Assembly: GCF_030124175.1 (NCBI RefSeq)
Contig: NZ_JASKMT010000002.1
Coordinates: 62,001 to 126,000 of the forward strand
Length of the DNA stretch: 64,000 nt
Origin: Streptomyces sp. 549
GTDB lineage: Bacteria; Actinomycetota; Actinomycetes; Streptomycetales; Streptomycetaceae
Reading direction: 5' to 3'
Below are positions 8,499 to 16,559 of this stretch, piece by piece. The notes under the pieces were generated by a model. That model did no database searches. It had not been told where the DNA came from and saw nothing but the letters and a program-made list of their open reading frames with translations. The position numbers and the translations under genes were made by a program. Position 1 is the stretch's first letter. Each line of letters begins with the position of its first letter.

Positions 8499-8735
8499 TC
8501 AGACCTTCCCGCCGCGCGCCCGGATGCGGGCCACGGCCTTCTCGATGCCGATGCTGTCCACCGTCTTCAGCCCCTTCGCGCTCAGAGTGAGGCGGACGTG
8601 GCGGCCCTCGCTGGGCAGCCAGTAGCGCTTGCGCTGGATGTTGGGGTTGAAGCGGCGCGAGGTGCGCCGGTGGGAGTGCGAGATCTGCTTGCCGAAGCCC
8701 GGCTCGCGGCCGGTGAGCTGGCAGTGGGCGGACAT
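8499..8735 (-). CDS. rpmB: 50S ribosomal protein L28, zinc-independent form
   Basis: 78 residues with the typical N-terminus [20 protein letters not shown] and the [20 protein letters not shown] core. The zinc-binding form has CxxC at positions 5 and 8; here only Cys5 remains (CQLT), so this is the zinc-free type. AGGAG lies 8 bases before the ATG. It is the first gene of the leftward rpmB-rpsN unit and diverges from rpmG across 56 bases that contain the Zur-like box. Confidence 0.95.
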   Translation of the reverse strand: MSAHCQLTGREPGFGKQISHSHRRTSRRFNPNIQRKRYWLPSEGRHVRLTLSAKGLKTVDSIGIEKAVARIRARGGKV

Positions 8736-8758
8736 GGGAAGGGCTCCTGATCACTAAA

Positions 8759-8773
8759 TGAAAATGGTTGTCG
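8759..8773. promoter_or_regulatory. Zur-like operator between rpmB and rpmG
   Basis: TGAAAATGGTTGTCG matches the Streptomyces Zur box (TGAAAATGATTTTCA) at 12 of 15 bases, including the whole left half. It is the only such site in the 56-base divergent spacer, so a single bound repressor could close both directions. Confidence 0.8.
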
Positions 8774-8779
8774 TTTGTG

Positions 8780-8785
8780 TATAGT
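8780..8785 (+). promoter_or_regulatory. Probable -10 box of rpmG, giving a leaderless message
   Basis: TATAGT ends 6 bases before the rpmG ATG and no ribosome-binding site precedes that ATG. Transcription would therefore start at or within a base or two of the start codon. The Zur-like box just upstream would cover the polymerase site. Confidence 0.6.
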
Positions 8786-8791
8786 ACCCGT

Positions 8792-8956
8792 ATGGCCCGC
8801 AACGAACTACGCCCGGTGATCAAACTCCGGTCCACTGCCGGCACCGGCTACACCTACGTCACCCGCAAGAACCGCCGGAACGACCCGGACCGCATGGTGC
8901 TGCGGAAGTACGACCCACTCGCCCGCCGCCACGTCGCGTTCCGCGAAGAGCGCTGA
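8792..8956 (+). CDS. rpmG: 50S ribosomal protein L33, zinc-independent form
   Basis: 54 residues ([38 protein letters not shown]). The zinc-binding L33 has four cysteines; this one has none. The frame extends upstream to 8768, but the ATG at 8792 gives the family's usual start. There is no Shine-Dalgarno sequence and a -10 box sits 6 bases upstream, which suggests a leaderless transcript. First gene of the rightward rpmG-rpmE-cobW(-rpsR) unit opposite rpmB-rpsN. Confidence 0.95.
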   Translation: MARNELRPVIKLRSTAGTGYTYVTRKNRRNDPDRMVLRKYDPLARRHVAFREER

Positions 8957-8971
8957 TCAGGAGCCCTTGAG

Positions 8972-9226
8972 ATGAAGCCCGGCATCCACCCGCCGTACCG
9001 GCACGTCGTCTTCCGCGACCGCGCCGCCGACTTCGCCTTCCTCACCCGGTCCACCGCCGACAGCGCGCAGACCATCGAGTGGGAGGACGGCAACACCTAC
9101 CCCGTCATCGACGTCGAGACCTCCTCGGCGAGCCACCCCTTCTACACCGGCACCGCCCGGGTGCTGGACACCGCCGGTCGCGTCGAGCGCTTCGAGCGCC
9201 GCTACGCCAGGCGTGAGGCCCGGTGA
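8972..9226 (+). CDS. rpmE: 50S ribosomal protein L31 type B, zinc-independent
   Basis: 84 residues ([20 protein letters not shown], then [20 protein letters not shown]). This is the L31B form, which lacks the CxxC zinc knuckle of L31A. AGGAG precedes the ATG by 8 bases. It follows rpmG by 15 bases, and its stop codon overlaps the start of the CobW-like gene. The protein keeps ribosomes supplied with L31 during zinc starvation and frees zinc held by L31A. Confidence 0.95.
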   Translation: MKPGIHPPYRHVVFRDRAADFAFLTRSTADSAQTIEWEDGNTYPVIDVETSSASHPFYTGTARVLDTAGRVERFERRYARREAR

Positions 9227-10410
9227 TGCCGGAACCGAACAGCCGGCTCCCCGGCCCGGCGGACGGCCGCCTGCCGGTGGTCGTCGTCGGCGGCCTGCAC
9301 GCCACCGCCCGCGCCGCCACGGTCGGCACGCTGCTGGAGGCGGTGCCCGGAAGCGTCGCGCTGCACCACGACCTGGCGAGCGCCACCGACGGCTCGGTCC
9401 GGCGGGTGGTGCGTGAGAGCCGCGGCGTGCTGGACACCGGGCACGCACCGCTGGTCAACGACTGCGCCTGCTGCGCCCTGCGCGAGGACCTGGTGCCGGA
9501 GTTGGAGCGGCTGGCCGCGAGCGACCTGTGCCGGCTGGCCGTCGTGGAGCTGTGGGACTCGGTCGAGCCGCGCGCGATGGCGGAGGTGATCGCCGCGCAC
9601 AGCGGTGACGGGCTGCGGCTGGCCGGAGTGGTCACGGCGGTGGACCCGGCGCTGGTGCTGCCCTGTCTGGGCAACGGCGACGACCTGGCCGAGGCCGGGC
9701 TGGCCGCCGCCGCCACCGACCAGCGGACCGTCGCCGACACCTGGGCGCGGCAGCTGGAGTACCCGGCGGTGCTCACCGTGGTCGACGGTCCGGAGCCGGC
9801 CGACGAGGAGGACCTCGCGCTGCTGCACCAGTTGCACCCGACCGCCCGCCAGGTCCGCCTGGACGACCCGGACTTCGTGGCCGCGCTGACCGCGGGCTTC
9901 GACGTGGAGTCGGCAGCCGCCCGGCAGCACCCGGCGTGCGCCCTGCTGCCGCAGGCCGCTTCGGCGGACGGCGTCGAGACCTTCGTCTGGCACCAGTTGC
10001 GTCCCTTCCACCCGGCCCGCCTCTACGCGGCGCTGGAGGACCTGTGCCGTGCGGCGGCCCGCAGTCGCGGCAGGTTCTGGCTCGCCGACCGGCCCGACAC
10101 CCTGCTCGCCTGGGACGCCGCGGGCGGCGCGCTGTGCGTGGAGGACGCCGGGCCGTGGCTGGCCTCGCTGCCGGACGCCGCCTGGGAGATGGTGCCCCCG
10201 GCGCGTCGTGCGGCTGCCGCGCTCGACTGGCACCCCGAGCACGGCGACCGCAGCCAGCACCTGGTCTTCACCTCGCCGGACCTCGACCGCGAGGGGCTGT
10301 GCGAGCTGCTGGACTCCTGCCTGCTCGACGACGAGGAGTACGCGGCCGGCCGGGACGCCTGGAAGTCGCTGCCGCACGCCTTCGACGAGCTGCTCGACCC
10401 CGTGGGCTGA
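9226..10410 (+). CDS. CobW/COG0523-family protein with a degenerate P-loop
   Basis: 394 residues from the ATG at 9226; a GTG at 9223 is the alternative, and both overlap the rpmE stop. The COG0523 metal motif is present as CACC (Cys80, Cys82, Cys83, in [16 protein letters not shown]). The C-terminal CobW_C domain is clear ([20 protein letters not shown], then [18 protein letters not shown]). Family members are G3E GTPases and metal chaperones with a GxxGxGKT loop. Here the matching stretch is [19 protein letters not shown], with no GKT. It may bind metal without hydrolysing GTP. The Zur-type setting suggests a role in zinc allocation. Confidence 0.85.
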   Translation: MPEPNSRLPGPADGRLPVVVVGGLHATARAATVGTLLEAVPGSVALHHDLASATDGSVRRVVRESRGVLDTGHAPLVNDCACCALREDLVPELERLAASDLCRLAVVELWDSVEPRAMAEVIAAHSGDGLRLAGVVTAVDPALVLPCLGNGDDLAEAGLAAAATDQRTVADTWARQLEYPAVLTVVDGPEPADEEDLALLHQLHPTARQVRLDDPDFVAALTAGFDVESAAARQHPACALLPQAASADGVETFVWHQLRPFHPARLYAALEDLCRAAARSRGRFWLADRPDTLLAWDAAGGALCVEDAGPWLASLPDAAWEMVPPARRAAAALDWHPEHGDRSQHLVFTSPDLDREGLCELLDSCLLDDEEYAAGRDAWKSLPHAFDELLDPVG

Positions 10411-10511
10411 CCGCACGCCCCGGCCCTCTCCCGGCCCCGGTGACACCAGCCCTACTGGCCCTGTCCCGAGGCCCGACCCCCGACCATCCATCACCCCTCC
10501 CGAGGTTCGCC

Positions 10512-10748
10512 ATGTCCCCTCGCGCTGTCTCGCGCAAGCCGCTCAAGCCGCGTCCCAACCCGCTGGACGCCGCGGGTATCACCTACATCGACTACAAGGA
10601 CACCGATCTGCTGCGGAAGTTCATCTCCGACCGGGGCAAGATCCGCAGCCGCCGGGTGACCCGTGTCACTGCCCAGCAGCAGCGCCAGCTGGCCCGCGCG
10701 ATCAAGAACGCCCGGGAGATGGCCCTGCTGCCCTACTCCTCCCGGTGA
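10512..10748 (+). CDS. rpsR: 30S ribosomal protein S18, zinc-independent paralogue
   Basis: 78 residues ([56 protein letters not shown]). The protein has no cysteine. It lies 101 bases after the CobW-like gene and is followed by a strong stem-loop, so it is the last gene of the zinc-starvation unit. The spacer shows no second Zur-like box, which favours read-through from the rpmG promoter. Confidence 0.93.
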   Translation: MSPRAVSRKPLKPRPNPLDAAGITYIDYKDTDLLRKFISDRGKIRSRRVTRVTAQQQRQLARAIKNAREMALLPYSSR

Positions 10749-10791
10749 CGACCCGGAGCCGGCACCGGAGCAGCCGCGGGGGCGCCGCGGT

Positions 10792-10843
10792 CACGCCGCC
10801 CGCCCGGTGGGGTTCCGCAGCGGAACCCGGGGCGGGCGGCGTG
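10792..10843. terminator. Long stem-loop after rpsR
   Basis: Outer arms 10792-10805 and 10830-10843 pair over 14 bases, and an inner perfect hairpin (GGGTTCCGC / GCGGAACCC) sits inside them. No T-run follows, which is usual for Streptomyces terminators. Confidence 0.75.
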
Positions 10844-11086
10844 CGTCTCTCCTGTGGGTGAACGCCGCACCCGTTCAACGGCGTTGCGGGACGTGTGCTC
10901 GTGGCGCGGTTCGCCGGGTGCGCTGCGTGCGGGGCCGAACCCCCTCGGTGGTGGCCGGCTCTCCGCTCTGACCGGGGGTGATGGCATCACGACTCGCTGT
11001 CGTGCACGTGCATCGGCACATGCATCAGCACGTGAACGACGTTATGATCCGGGTTGGTTGGGCAATGAACTACCCGGGAGAGTCCG
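10844..11086. promoter_or_regulatory. Upstream region of the DUF397 gene with clustered GTGCATC motifs
   Basis: About 240 bases with no gene. Positions 11001-11035 contain overlapping TGCACGTGCATC, CACATGCATC and CACGTG elements, followed by TTATGAT near 11041 as a possible -10 box. The 12-mer TGCACGTGCATC (11003-11014) recurs in the XRE/ATPase spacer at 12116-12127, which suggests one shared regulator. Confidence 0.6.
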
Positions 11087-11326
11087 ATGCACCAGGCACA
11101 CAACGGCATGGCGGCCCAGGACCTCCACGGGGTCACCTGGCAGAAGAGCAGGCACAGCAACTCCCAGGGCACGTGCGTGGAGTTCGCGAAACTGCCCGGC
11201 GGGGACGTGGCGGTGCGCAACAGCCGGTTCCCCGACGGTCCGGCGCTCGTCTACACCCCGGCGGAGGTCGAGGCCATGCTGCTGGGCATCAAGGACGGCG
11301 AGTTCGACCACCTGATACACGACTGA
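11087..11326 (+). CDS. DUF397 domain protein
   Basis: 79 residues with the DUF397 core: VTWQKSRHSNSQGTCVEFAK, then GDVAVRNSRFPDGPALVYTP and AEVEAMLLG. In Streptomyces these small proteins nearly always accompany an XRE-DUF5753 regulator and often an RsbW-like ATPase. Such groups act in developmental or antibiotic regulation, with the small protein probably acting on the regulator. Here both partners lie within 2 kb (11434-11961 and 12234-13112). The start is ATG at 11087 after GGGAGAG. Confidence 0.88.
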   Translation: MHQAHNGMAAQDLHGVTWQKSRHSNSQGTCVEFAKLPGGDVAVRNSRFPDGPALVYTPAEVEAMLLGIKDGEFDHLIHD

Positions 11327-11378
11327 CGCAGCCGTGCGACTGACGCAGTCACGCGCCTGACGCCCGCACGCGCTCGGA

Positions 11379-11424
11379 CACGCCTCGGCCCGGCCCGGAG
11401 ATCTCCGGGCCGGGCCGAGGCGTG
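11379..11424. terminator. 46-bp perfect palindrome between convergent genes
   Basis: The whole stretch is its own reverse complement, centred on AGATCT at 11399-11404, without a loop. It lies between the ends of the DUF397 gene and the leftward ATPase gene and can serve as a two-way terminator. Confidence 0.8.
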
Positions 11425-11433
11425 TTCCTGTGC

Positions 11434-11961
11434 TCAGGAGGGGACCGGGCCCAGGCGGAACAGCGCCCAGACCACCTTGCCCGGCTGCGGTTCTGGCAGC
11501 GGCTGCCACCCCCAGCTGTCGCTGAAGGACTCCACCAGGAACAGGCCGCGCCCGGACTCCGCGGTGACGTCGGCGAAGTCCGCGAGTGCCGCGAACGGGT
11601 CGGCGTCGTCCAGTGCGGAGATGGGCGGCGTGCGGCTGGGGTCACGGACCGCGCAGACCAGCCGGGACGCCCAGCGCATCAGGTGCAGCCGCACGGGTGC
11701 TTCCTGGAAGGCCGGTGCGCAGCCCGGTAGTCCGTGCCGAAGTGCGTTGGTCACCAGTTCGGAGACGACCAGCGTCACCCCGTCGCAGTGTTCCGACAGA
11801 CCCCAGCCGCCCAGGGTGCTCCGGGTGAAGTCCCGAGCGCTCTGCACGGCCTCGAATCGGGGCGGCAGCGCGCTCGAAGCGGAACTGGAGAGAGCTCCCG
11901 GGTCGAGCGGGGGGAGTCCCTGCCATAAAGGCTCGAGCACTGTGGTTCCTTCGGTCCCCAT
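11434..11961 (-). CDS. RsbW-like ATP-binding (HATPase) regulator
   Basis: 175 residues. The GHKL fold is short: the N-box is ELVTNALRHG and the glycine box is ESGRGLFLVESFSDSWG, with VVWALFRL as the last strand. There is no histidine phosphorylation domain, so it belongs with anti-sigma or serine-kinase-type ATPases rather than sensor kinases. The start ATG at 11961 follows AGGGGGAA. It diverges from the XRE gene at 12234 and converges on the DUF397 gene, the usual triplet of this group in Streptomyces. Confidence 0.87.
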   Translation of the reverse strand: MGTEGTTVLEPLWQGLPPLDPGALSSSASSALPPRFEAVQSARDFTRSTLGGWGLSEHCDGVTLVVSELVTNALRHGLPGCAPAFQEAPVRLHLMRWASRLVCAVRDPSRTPPISALDDADPFAALADFADVTAESGRGLFLVESFSDSWGWQPLPEPQPGKVVWALFRLGPVPS

Positions 11962-12111
11962 AGCGAGGTTCCCCCTGGCTGTGACGGCAGTGGAGGTCCG
12001 TGGCGGACCGGACGGCGGTGCTCACCCGATGGCATCGGGACCCAAACACGTTGACACCGCGTGCACTTGGGCTGCCCCCATGGTTCCCAATGCGAACAAC
12101 GGATGCAAGGG

Positions 12112-12129
12112 CAGATGCACGTGCATCTG
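12112..12129. promoter_or_regulatory. 18-bp perfect palindrome in the ATPase/XRE spacer
   Basis: CAGATGCACGTGCATCTG reads the same on both strands and sits mid-way in the 272-base divergent region. Its core TGCACGTGCATC recurs before the DUF397 gene (11003-11014). It is a likely operator, possibly for the adjacent XRE regulator. Confidence 0.6.
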
Positions 12130-12233
12130 TAACTTTCGATCGTGTGTAACCGGATGGGCACGCAACGGAGCGCAGAGATGGCAGACTGCTTGTCCATCGG
12201 GGCGGGTGTCTGATCAAAAGAGGGGCAATTCCG

Positions 12234-13112
12234 GTGACAGGCGGAGCGAACGGGACAAGCGGCTCAAGCGGGTCGATGGTGCGCCGGATACTCCTCGGAT
12301 CCCAGTTGCGACGCCTTCGGGAGTCGCGCGGGGTGACGCGGGAAGCGGCCGGCTACTCGATCCGCGCTTCGGAATCCAAGATCAGCCGAATGGAGCTGGG
12401 ACGGGTGAGCTTCAAGGCACGAGACGTCGCGGATCTGCTGACGCTGTACGGCGTCACCGACGAAGCGGAACGCGAACCGCTGCTGAATCTGGCGCGGGAG
12501 TCGAGCATCGCCGGGTGGTGGCACAGCTACGGCGACGTGCTGCCGTCCTGGTTCCAGACGTACGTCGGCCTGGAGGGCGCCGCCTCCCGGATCGACACCT
12601 ACGAGGTCCAGTTCGTGCACGGACTGCTCCAGACCGAGGATTACGCGCACGCCGTCGTCGCCAGCGGCCACCGGCGCATGCCCGGCGACGAGATCGACCG
12701 CCGGGTGGCGCTGCGCATGGAGCGGCAGAAGTTGCTGCTCCAGGAGACCGCGCCGCACCTGCGCTGCGTGCTCGACGAGGCGGCGCTGCGGCGCCCGTTC
12801 GGCAGCCGCGAGATCATGGACGAGCAACTGGAGCACCTGGCGCAGCTCTCCGAGCGGCCCAACGTCACGCTGCAGGTCGTGCCGTTCGACCTCGGCGGGC
12901 ACCCCGCCGAGAGCGGCGCCTTCACCAAGCTGAGCTTCCCCGAACCGGAGATCCCCGACGTCGTCTACCTGGAGCAGCTCACCGGCTCGCTCTACCTGGA
13001 CAAGCCGGAGGAGGTCGCCGAGTACACGGGCGTCATGGACCGGCTGTTCAACAACAGCCTCAGTCCGGCGGAGACTCGTGACCGGTTGCTAAGAATCCGT
13101 CAACTCGCGTAG
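12234..13112 (+). CDS. XRE-family regulator with DUF5753 domain
   Basis: 292 residues. The helix-turn-helix covers about residues 18-75 (LGSQLRRLRESRGVTREAAG, then SESKISRMELGR). DUF5753 fills the rest, with its signatures GLLQTEDYAHAV, RMERQKLLL, CVLDEAALRRP and VYLEQLTGSLYLDK. Start GTG at 12234 after AAAGAGGGG. The DUF397 protein and RsbW-like ATPase next to it complete the standard triplet. It probably binds the shared palindromes and is modulated by the small DUF397 protein; the target regulon cannot be read here. Confidence 0.9.
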   Translation: MTGGANGTSGSSGSMVRRILLGSQLRRLRESRGVTREAAGYSIRASESKISRMELGRVSFKARDVADLLTLYGVTDEAEREPLLNLARESSIAGWWHSYGDVLPSWFQTYVGLEGAASRIDTYEVQFVHGLLQTEDYAHAVVASGHRRMPGDEIDRRVALRMERQKLLLQETAPHLRCVLDEAALRRPFGSREIMDEQLEHLAQLSERPNVTLQVVPFDLGGHPAESGAFTKLSFPEPEIPDVVYLEQLTGSLYLDKPEEVAEYTGVMDRLFNNSLSPAETRDRLLRIRQLA

Positions 13113-13164
13113 AACACAAGTAACATGACGTGCCATCACGAGTCCTCCCAGAGAAGGAATGGCA

Positions 13165-14622
13165 ATGCCCGACTTCGCGGACCTGGCGCTTCAATACATC
13201 GACGGTGAATGGCGGCCCGGTTCGGGCTCGTGGGACATCATCGACTTCAACCCGTACAACGGGGAGAAGCTGTGCTCGATCACCGTCGCCACCGCCGAGG
13301 AGGTCGACCAGGCCTACCGGGCGGCCGAGCGGGCGCAGCCGGAGTGGGCGGCCACCAACCCCTACACGCGCCGGCTGGTCTTCGAGCGGGCGCTGCGCGT
13401 CGTCGAGGAGCGCGAGGAGGAGATAGCCGAGGCGATCGTCGCCGAACTGGGCGGAACACGCACCAAGGCCGGCTTCGAACTGCACCTCGCCAAGGAGTTC
13501 CTGCGGGAGTCCGTGCAGTTGGCACTGCGTGCCACGGGGAAGATCATTCCCTCGCCGGTGGACAGCAAGGAGAACCGCGTCTACCAGGTGCCGGTCGGCG
13601 TCGTCGGTGTCATCTCCCCGTTCAACTTCCCCTTCCTGCTGTCGCTGAAGTCCGTGGCCCCCGCGCTGGCACTGGGCAACGCGGTCGTGCTCAAGCCGCA
13701 CCAGAACACCCCGATCTGCGGCGGCTCCCTCGTCGCCAGCATCCTGGAGCAGGCCGGACTGCCCAAGGGCCTGCTGAACGTGGTCATCACCGACATCGCC
13801 GAGATCGGTGACGCGCTCATCGAGCACCCGGTGCCCAAGGTCATCTCCTTCACCGGCTCCGACAAGGTGGGACGGCACGTCGCCACGGTCGCCGCCGCCA
13901 ACTTCAAGCACGCCGTGCTCGAACTGGGCGGCAACAGCGCGCTGATCGTGCTGGACGACGCCGACATCGACTACGCCGTGGACGCGGCCGTCTTCAGCCG
14001 TTTCGTCCACCAGGGCCAGGTGTGCATGGCGGCCAACCGGGTCATCGTCGACCGCAGCGTGCAGCAGGAGTTCACCGACAAGTTCGTGGCGAAGGTCTCC
14101 ACCCTCAAGGTGGGCGACCCGGCGGACCCCTCGACGGTGATCGGCCCGCTCATCAACTCCAGCCAGGTGGAGCGCATCACCTCGCTCGTGGACCAGTGCG
14201 TCGAGAGCGGCGCCACCGCGCTGCTGCGCGGCGAGGCGGAAGGCAACCTCGTCTCCCCGTCGGTGCTCACCGACCTGCCCGCCGACTCCCCGGCGCTGCG
14301 CGAGGAGATCTTCGGCCCGGTCGCGCTGATCATCCCGGTGGACGGCGAGGACGAGGCCGTCCGGGTCGCCAACGACACTCCCTACGGCCTCAGCGGCGCG
14401 GTGCACACCGCCGACACCGACCGGGGTGTGGCCGTCGCGCACCGCATCGAGACCGGCATGATCCACGTCAACGACTCCACCGTCTCCGACGAGCCGATCG
14501 TGCCGTTCGGCGGCGAGAAGCACTCCGGTCTGGGCCGCCTCAACGGCGACCACTTCGTGCAGGCGTTCACCACCACCAAGTGGATCGCCATCCAGCACGG
14601 CCGCAGCGGCTTCCCCTTCTGA
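13165..14622 (+). CDS. Aldehyde dehydrogenase family protein
   Basis: 485 residues. NAD(P)-dependent oxidation of an aldehyde to an acid. The catalytic Cys287 is in HQGQVCMAANR and Glu253 in ELGGNSALIVLDDAD; the coenzyme site shows SPFNFPFLLSLKSVAPALAL and FTGSDKVG. GAGAAGGA ends directly at an upstream ATG (13159), so the ATG at 13165, 6 bases further on, is the better start. The C-terminus PFGGEKHSGLGRLNG is typical of the benzaldehyde/vanillin-type subfamily, but the substrate is not fixed by sequence. It stands alone between the XRE gene and a DinB-type gene. Confidence 0.92.
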   Translation: MPDFADLALQYIDGEWRPGSGSWDIIDFNPYNGEKLCSITVATAEEVDQAYRAAERAQPEWAATNPYTRRLVFERALRVVEEREEEIAEAIVAELGGTRTKAGFELHLAKEFLRESVQLALRATGKIIPSPVDSKENRVYQVPVGVVGVISPFNFPFLLSLKSVAPALALGNAVVLKPHQNTPICGGSLVASILEQAGLPKGLLNVVITDIAEIGDALIEHPVPKVISFTGSDKVGRHVATVAAANFKHAVLELGGNSALIVLDDADIDYAVDAAVFSRFVHQGQVCMAANRVIVDRSVQQEFTDKFVAKVSTLKVGDPADPSTVIGPLINSSQVERITSLVDQCVESGATALLRGEAEGNLVSPSVLTDLPADSPALREEIFGPVALIIPVDGEDEAVRVANDTPYGLSGAVHTADTDRGVAVAHRIETGMIHVNDSTVSDEPIVPFGGEKHSGLGRLNGDHFVQAFTTTKWIAIQHGRSGFPF

Positions 14623-14725
14623 CCCACGCCCACCGGCCACCCCTCGCCACACCCTCCGCGGCCCGTCCGGGCCGGCCCCACCGTGGGCCGCCGGGCGGGC
14701 CGTCGGCATGTTCCGGCCGGTCCCG

Positions 14726-14760
14726 GGGCGGTAGAGGACAGAAACCGTCCTCTACCGCCC
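14726..14760. terminator. 14-bp stem-loop after the aldehyde dehydrogenase gene
   Basis: Arms 14726-14739 and 14747-14760 pair perfectly around a 7-base loop. It lies about 100 bases after the dehydrogenase stop and 68 bases before the next start, so it is a terminator or, less likely, an operator of the DinB-type gene. Confidence 0.6.
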
Positions 14761-14827
14761 GTAGCGTTGTCCTCAGCGAGAAGGGGTCGGAACATCCGGC
14801 TCCCGTGAACCGCGAGAGGTGAGACCT

Positions 14828-15400
14828 GTGCCCACTCCCGTATCCCCCGAGGCCCGTGGCGGCGAGCGCGAAGCCCTGCTGGGCTACCTGGAGGCCCAGC
14901 GCGGCGGCCTGCGCCGGGCACTGTCCGGACTCACCGAGGCCCAGGCCCGCAGCGTGCCCAGCGCCAGCGCGCTGTCCGTGGCCGGAGTCGTCAAGCACGT
15001 GATGGAGGGCGAACGCGGCTGGATTCGCACGATGCGCGGTGAGCCGCTCGACTACAGCGACCCGGCGACGCTTGCGTCCTGGGAGAACAGCTTCCGGCTG
15101 ACCGAGGACGAGTCGGTGGCATCGGTGCTGGCGCGCTACGAGGAGGTCGCCGCTGAGACCGAGGCAGCCGTGCGGGCGCTCGACTGCATGGACGACCTGT
15201 TCGACCTGCCGTCCGCGCCCTGGGACGAGGGCGGGCCGCGCACCTGGCGGTGGGGACTGCTGCACCTCATCGAGGAGGCGGCCCGGCACGCGGGCCACGC
15301 CGACGTGATCCGGGAGTCCGTCGACGGCAAGGGCGCGTTCGACCTGATAGAGGGCGCCGACAAGTGGACGGCGGCGGAGCACAGCCCCGCAGCGGGCTGA
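14828..15400 (+). CDS. DinB/DUF664 family protein
   Basis: 190 residues forming the DinB four-helix fold: RALSGLTEAQARSVPSASAL, then SVAGVVKHVMEGERGWI. The metal-type histidines appear as KHVMEGE near residue 56 and EEAARHAGHADVIRE near residue 156. This is the DUF664 group of mycothiol/bacillithiol-type transferases with unknown substrate. The GTG at 14828 follows GAGAGGTGAG; the GTG at 14819 lies inside that site and is less likely. It is transcribed alone and closed by the stem-loop at 15401. Confidence 0.87.
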   Translation: MPTPVSPEARGGEREALLGYLEAQRGGLRRALSGLTEAQARSVPSASALSVAGVVKHVMEGERGWIRTMRGEPLDYSDPATLASWENSFRLTEDESVASVLARYEEVAAETEAAVRALDCMDDLFDLPSAPWDEGGPRTWRWGLLHLIEEAARHAGHADVIRESVDGKGAFDLIEGADKWTAAEHSPAAG

Positions 15401-15440
15401 GGGCTTGCAGGGAAGCGGCACCGCGCTTCCCTGCAAGCCC
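15401..15440. terminator. 17-bp stem-loop between convergent genes
   Basis: Arms 15401-15417 and 15424-15440 pair perfectly around 6 bases, directly after the DinB-type stop codon and 26 bases before the end of the leftward GH12 gene. Confidence 0.85.
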
Positions 15441-15465
15441 CTGGTTCACGTGCGACACCTGCGGA

Positions 15466-16179
15466 TCAGCTGTAGCTGACGCCGAACTGCCGGGTGGTGA
15501 AGTCCAGTCCGCCGGCCGAGGAGGTGATCTCGTAGCCGAACTGGACGTCGCCGATGGGCTCGTTCGACCTGATCCAGCCCCGGCCGGCGATCCAGCGCAG
15601 GACGGACAGGACGTCCACGCTGGCGGCGGAGGTGTGGGAGGTCCGCAGGAAGGAGTAGACGTTGTTGTGGCCGTTGCTGCCCCGGTAGACGTCCCACGTG
15701 TGGCCGCCGACGCTGACGCGGGTCTGGTACGTCCCCAGGGGGCCGACCGGGCCGTGCCAGTTCATCCAGAGCATGATCTCGTGGTTGTAGCTGGTGTCCC
15801 AGATGTCGTAGGCGGTGGCATACGCGCCGGCCTGGGGGACGGACACGTCGAAGTTGCTGTTGAGTGACGAGAGTTGGTTCAGGTTGCGGTTCACCACGCG
15901 CTTGGCGTTGGGGTAGGACTTGATCCCGCCGGTGTTGGGGTGGTTGGCCCATGTACCCCAGTTGCTGTGGCTGTTGGCCCACATGGACTGGTACCCGGCG
16001 CCGGAGCCCCAGATGTTGTTGTAGAGGGTGTAACCCCCGGTGCTCCACTGGCCCCACTTGTCACTGGTCGACCAGGTGGCGGCGTGCGCGGGGGACATGG
16101 ACACCCCGAAGAGCACCGCCAGGGCGAGCAGGGGGGTCAGGAGTCTGAGGAAGGTCCTGCGGGCAGTGCGTTTCACCAT
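15466..16179 (-). CDS. Secreted GH12 endoglucanase
   Basis: 237 residues. A signal peptide of about 33 residues (RRTFLRLLTPLLALAVLFGV, cleavage after AHA) precedes a compact GH12 beta-sandwich. The nucleophile is Glu134 in NHEIMLWMNWHG and the acid/base is Glu217 in FGYEITSSAGG. Aromatic cleft residues (WGQWSTGGYTLYNNIWG) are present. It hydrolyses beta-1,4-glucan or xyloglucan. There is no carbohydrate-binding module. ATG at 16179 follows AGGAGAGG. Far upstream lie two identical palindromes at 16398 and 16560 of LacI-operator type. Confidence 0.93.
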   Translation of the reverse strand: MVKRTARRTFLRLLTPLLALAVLFGVSMSPAHAATWSTSDKWGQWSTGGYTLYNNIWGSGAGYQSMWANSHSNWGTWANHPNTGGIKSYPNAKRVVNRNLNQLSSLNSNFDVSVPQAGAYATAYDIWDTSYNHEIMLWMNWHGPVGPLGTYQTRVSVGGHTWDVYRGSNGHNNVYSFLRTSHTSAASVDVLSVLRWIAGRGWIRSNEPIGDVQFGYEITSSAGGLDFTTRQFGVSYS

Positions 16180-16397
16180 GGGTGCCTCTCCTTGGTCGGT
16201 CCCGCCGCGCGGGACGCTGTGGGGGTCGGGCCGAGCACCAGGACCGTCGTTCGGACCGGGTGGGGGTGGGGGTCCGGCGGAGTGGGAAGCCCGGTCGTGC
16301 GAAGCGGTGTTGGGCCCGTTCGCCACCGCGTCGCTCTGAGCCTGGTCAGGACTGACGGGATGCTCCGCGCGCGGTCTGCCTGGCACGGAACGAGTAG

Positions 16398-16411
16398 TCG
16401 AAGCGCTTCGA
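16398..16411. promoter_or_regulatory. Palindromic operator TCGAAGCGCTTCGA, copy 1
   Basis: A perfect 14-bp palindrome with the GCGC centre of LacI-family sugar regulators. It lies 219 bases upstream of the GH12 start and matches the site at 16560-16573 exactly. The CebR box of cellulose genes (TGGGAGCGCTCCCA) shares only the central AGCGCT, so another LacI-type factor may be involved. Confidence 0.6.
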
Positions 16412-16559
16412 TCCGTGAGAGTAGAACTCCGCGGCAGGTCGCACAAGCCCTGCGGCACACATTCGGATGAGTGGATTCCGCCTTCGGCCGGGCAGGTGGC
16501 ACACCGCACGTGCCAAGCGCAATCGCACAGCCCTCGCGCCGCCCGCCCGGCGCTCGTGT

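Noticed and set aside
14726..14760. Regulatory RNA or attenuator before the DinB-type gene
   Set aside because: Only a simple stem-loop is visible; no leader peptide or alternative pairing was found.
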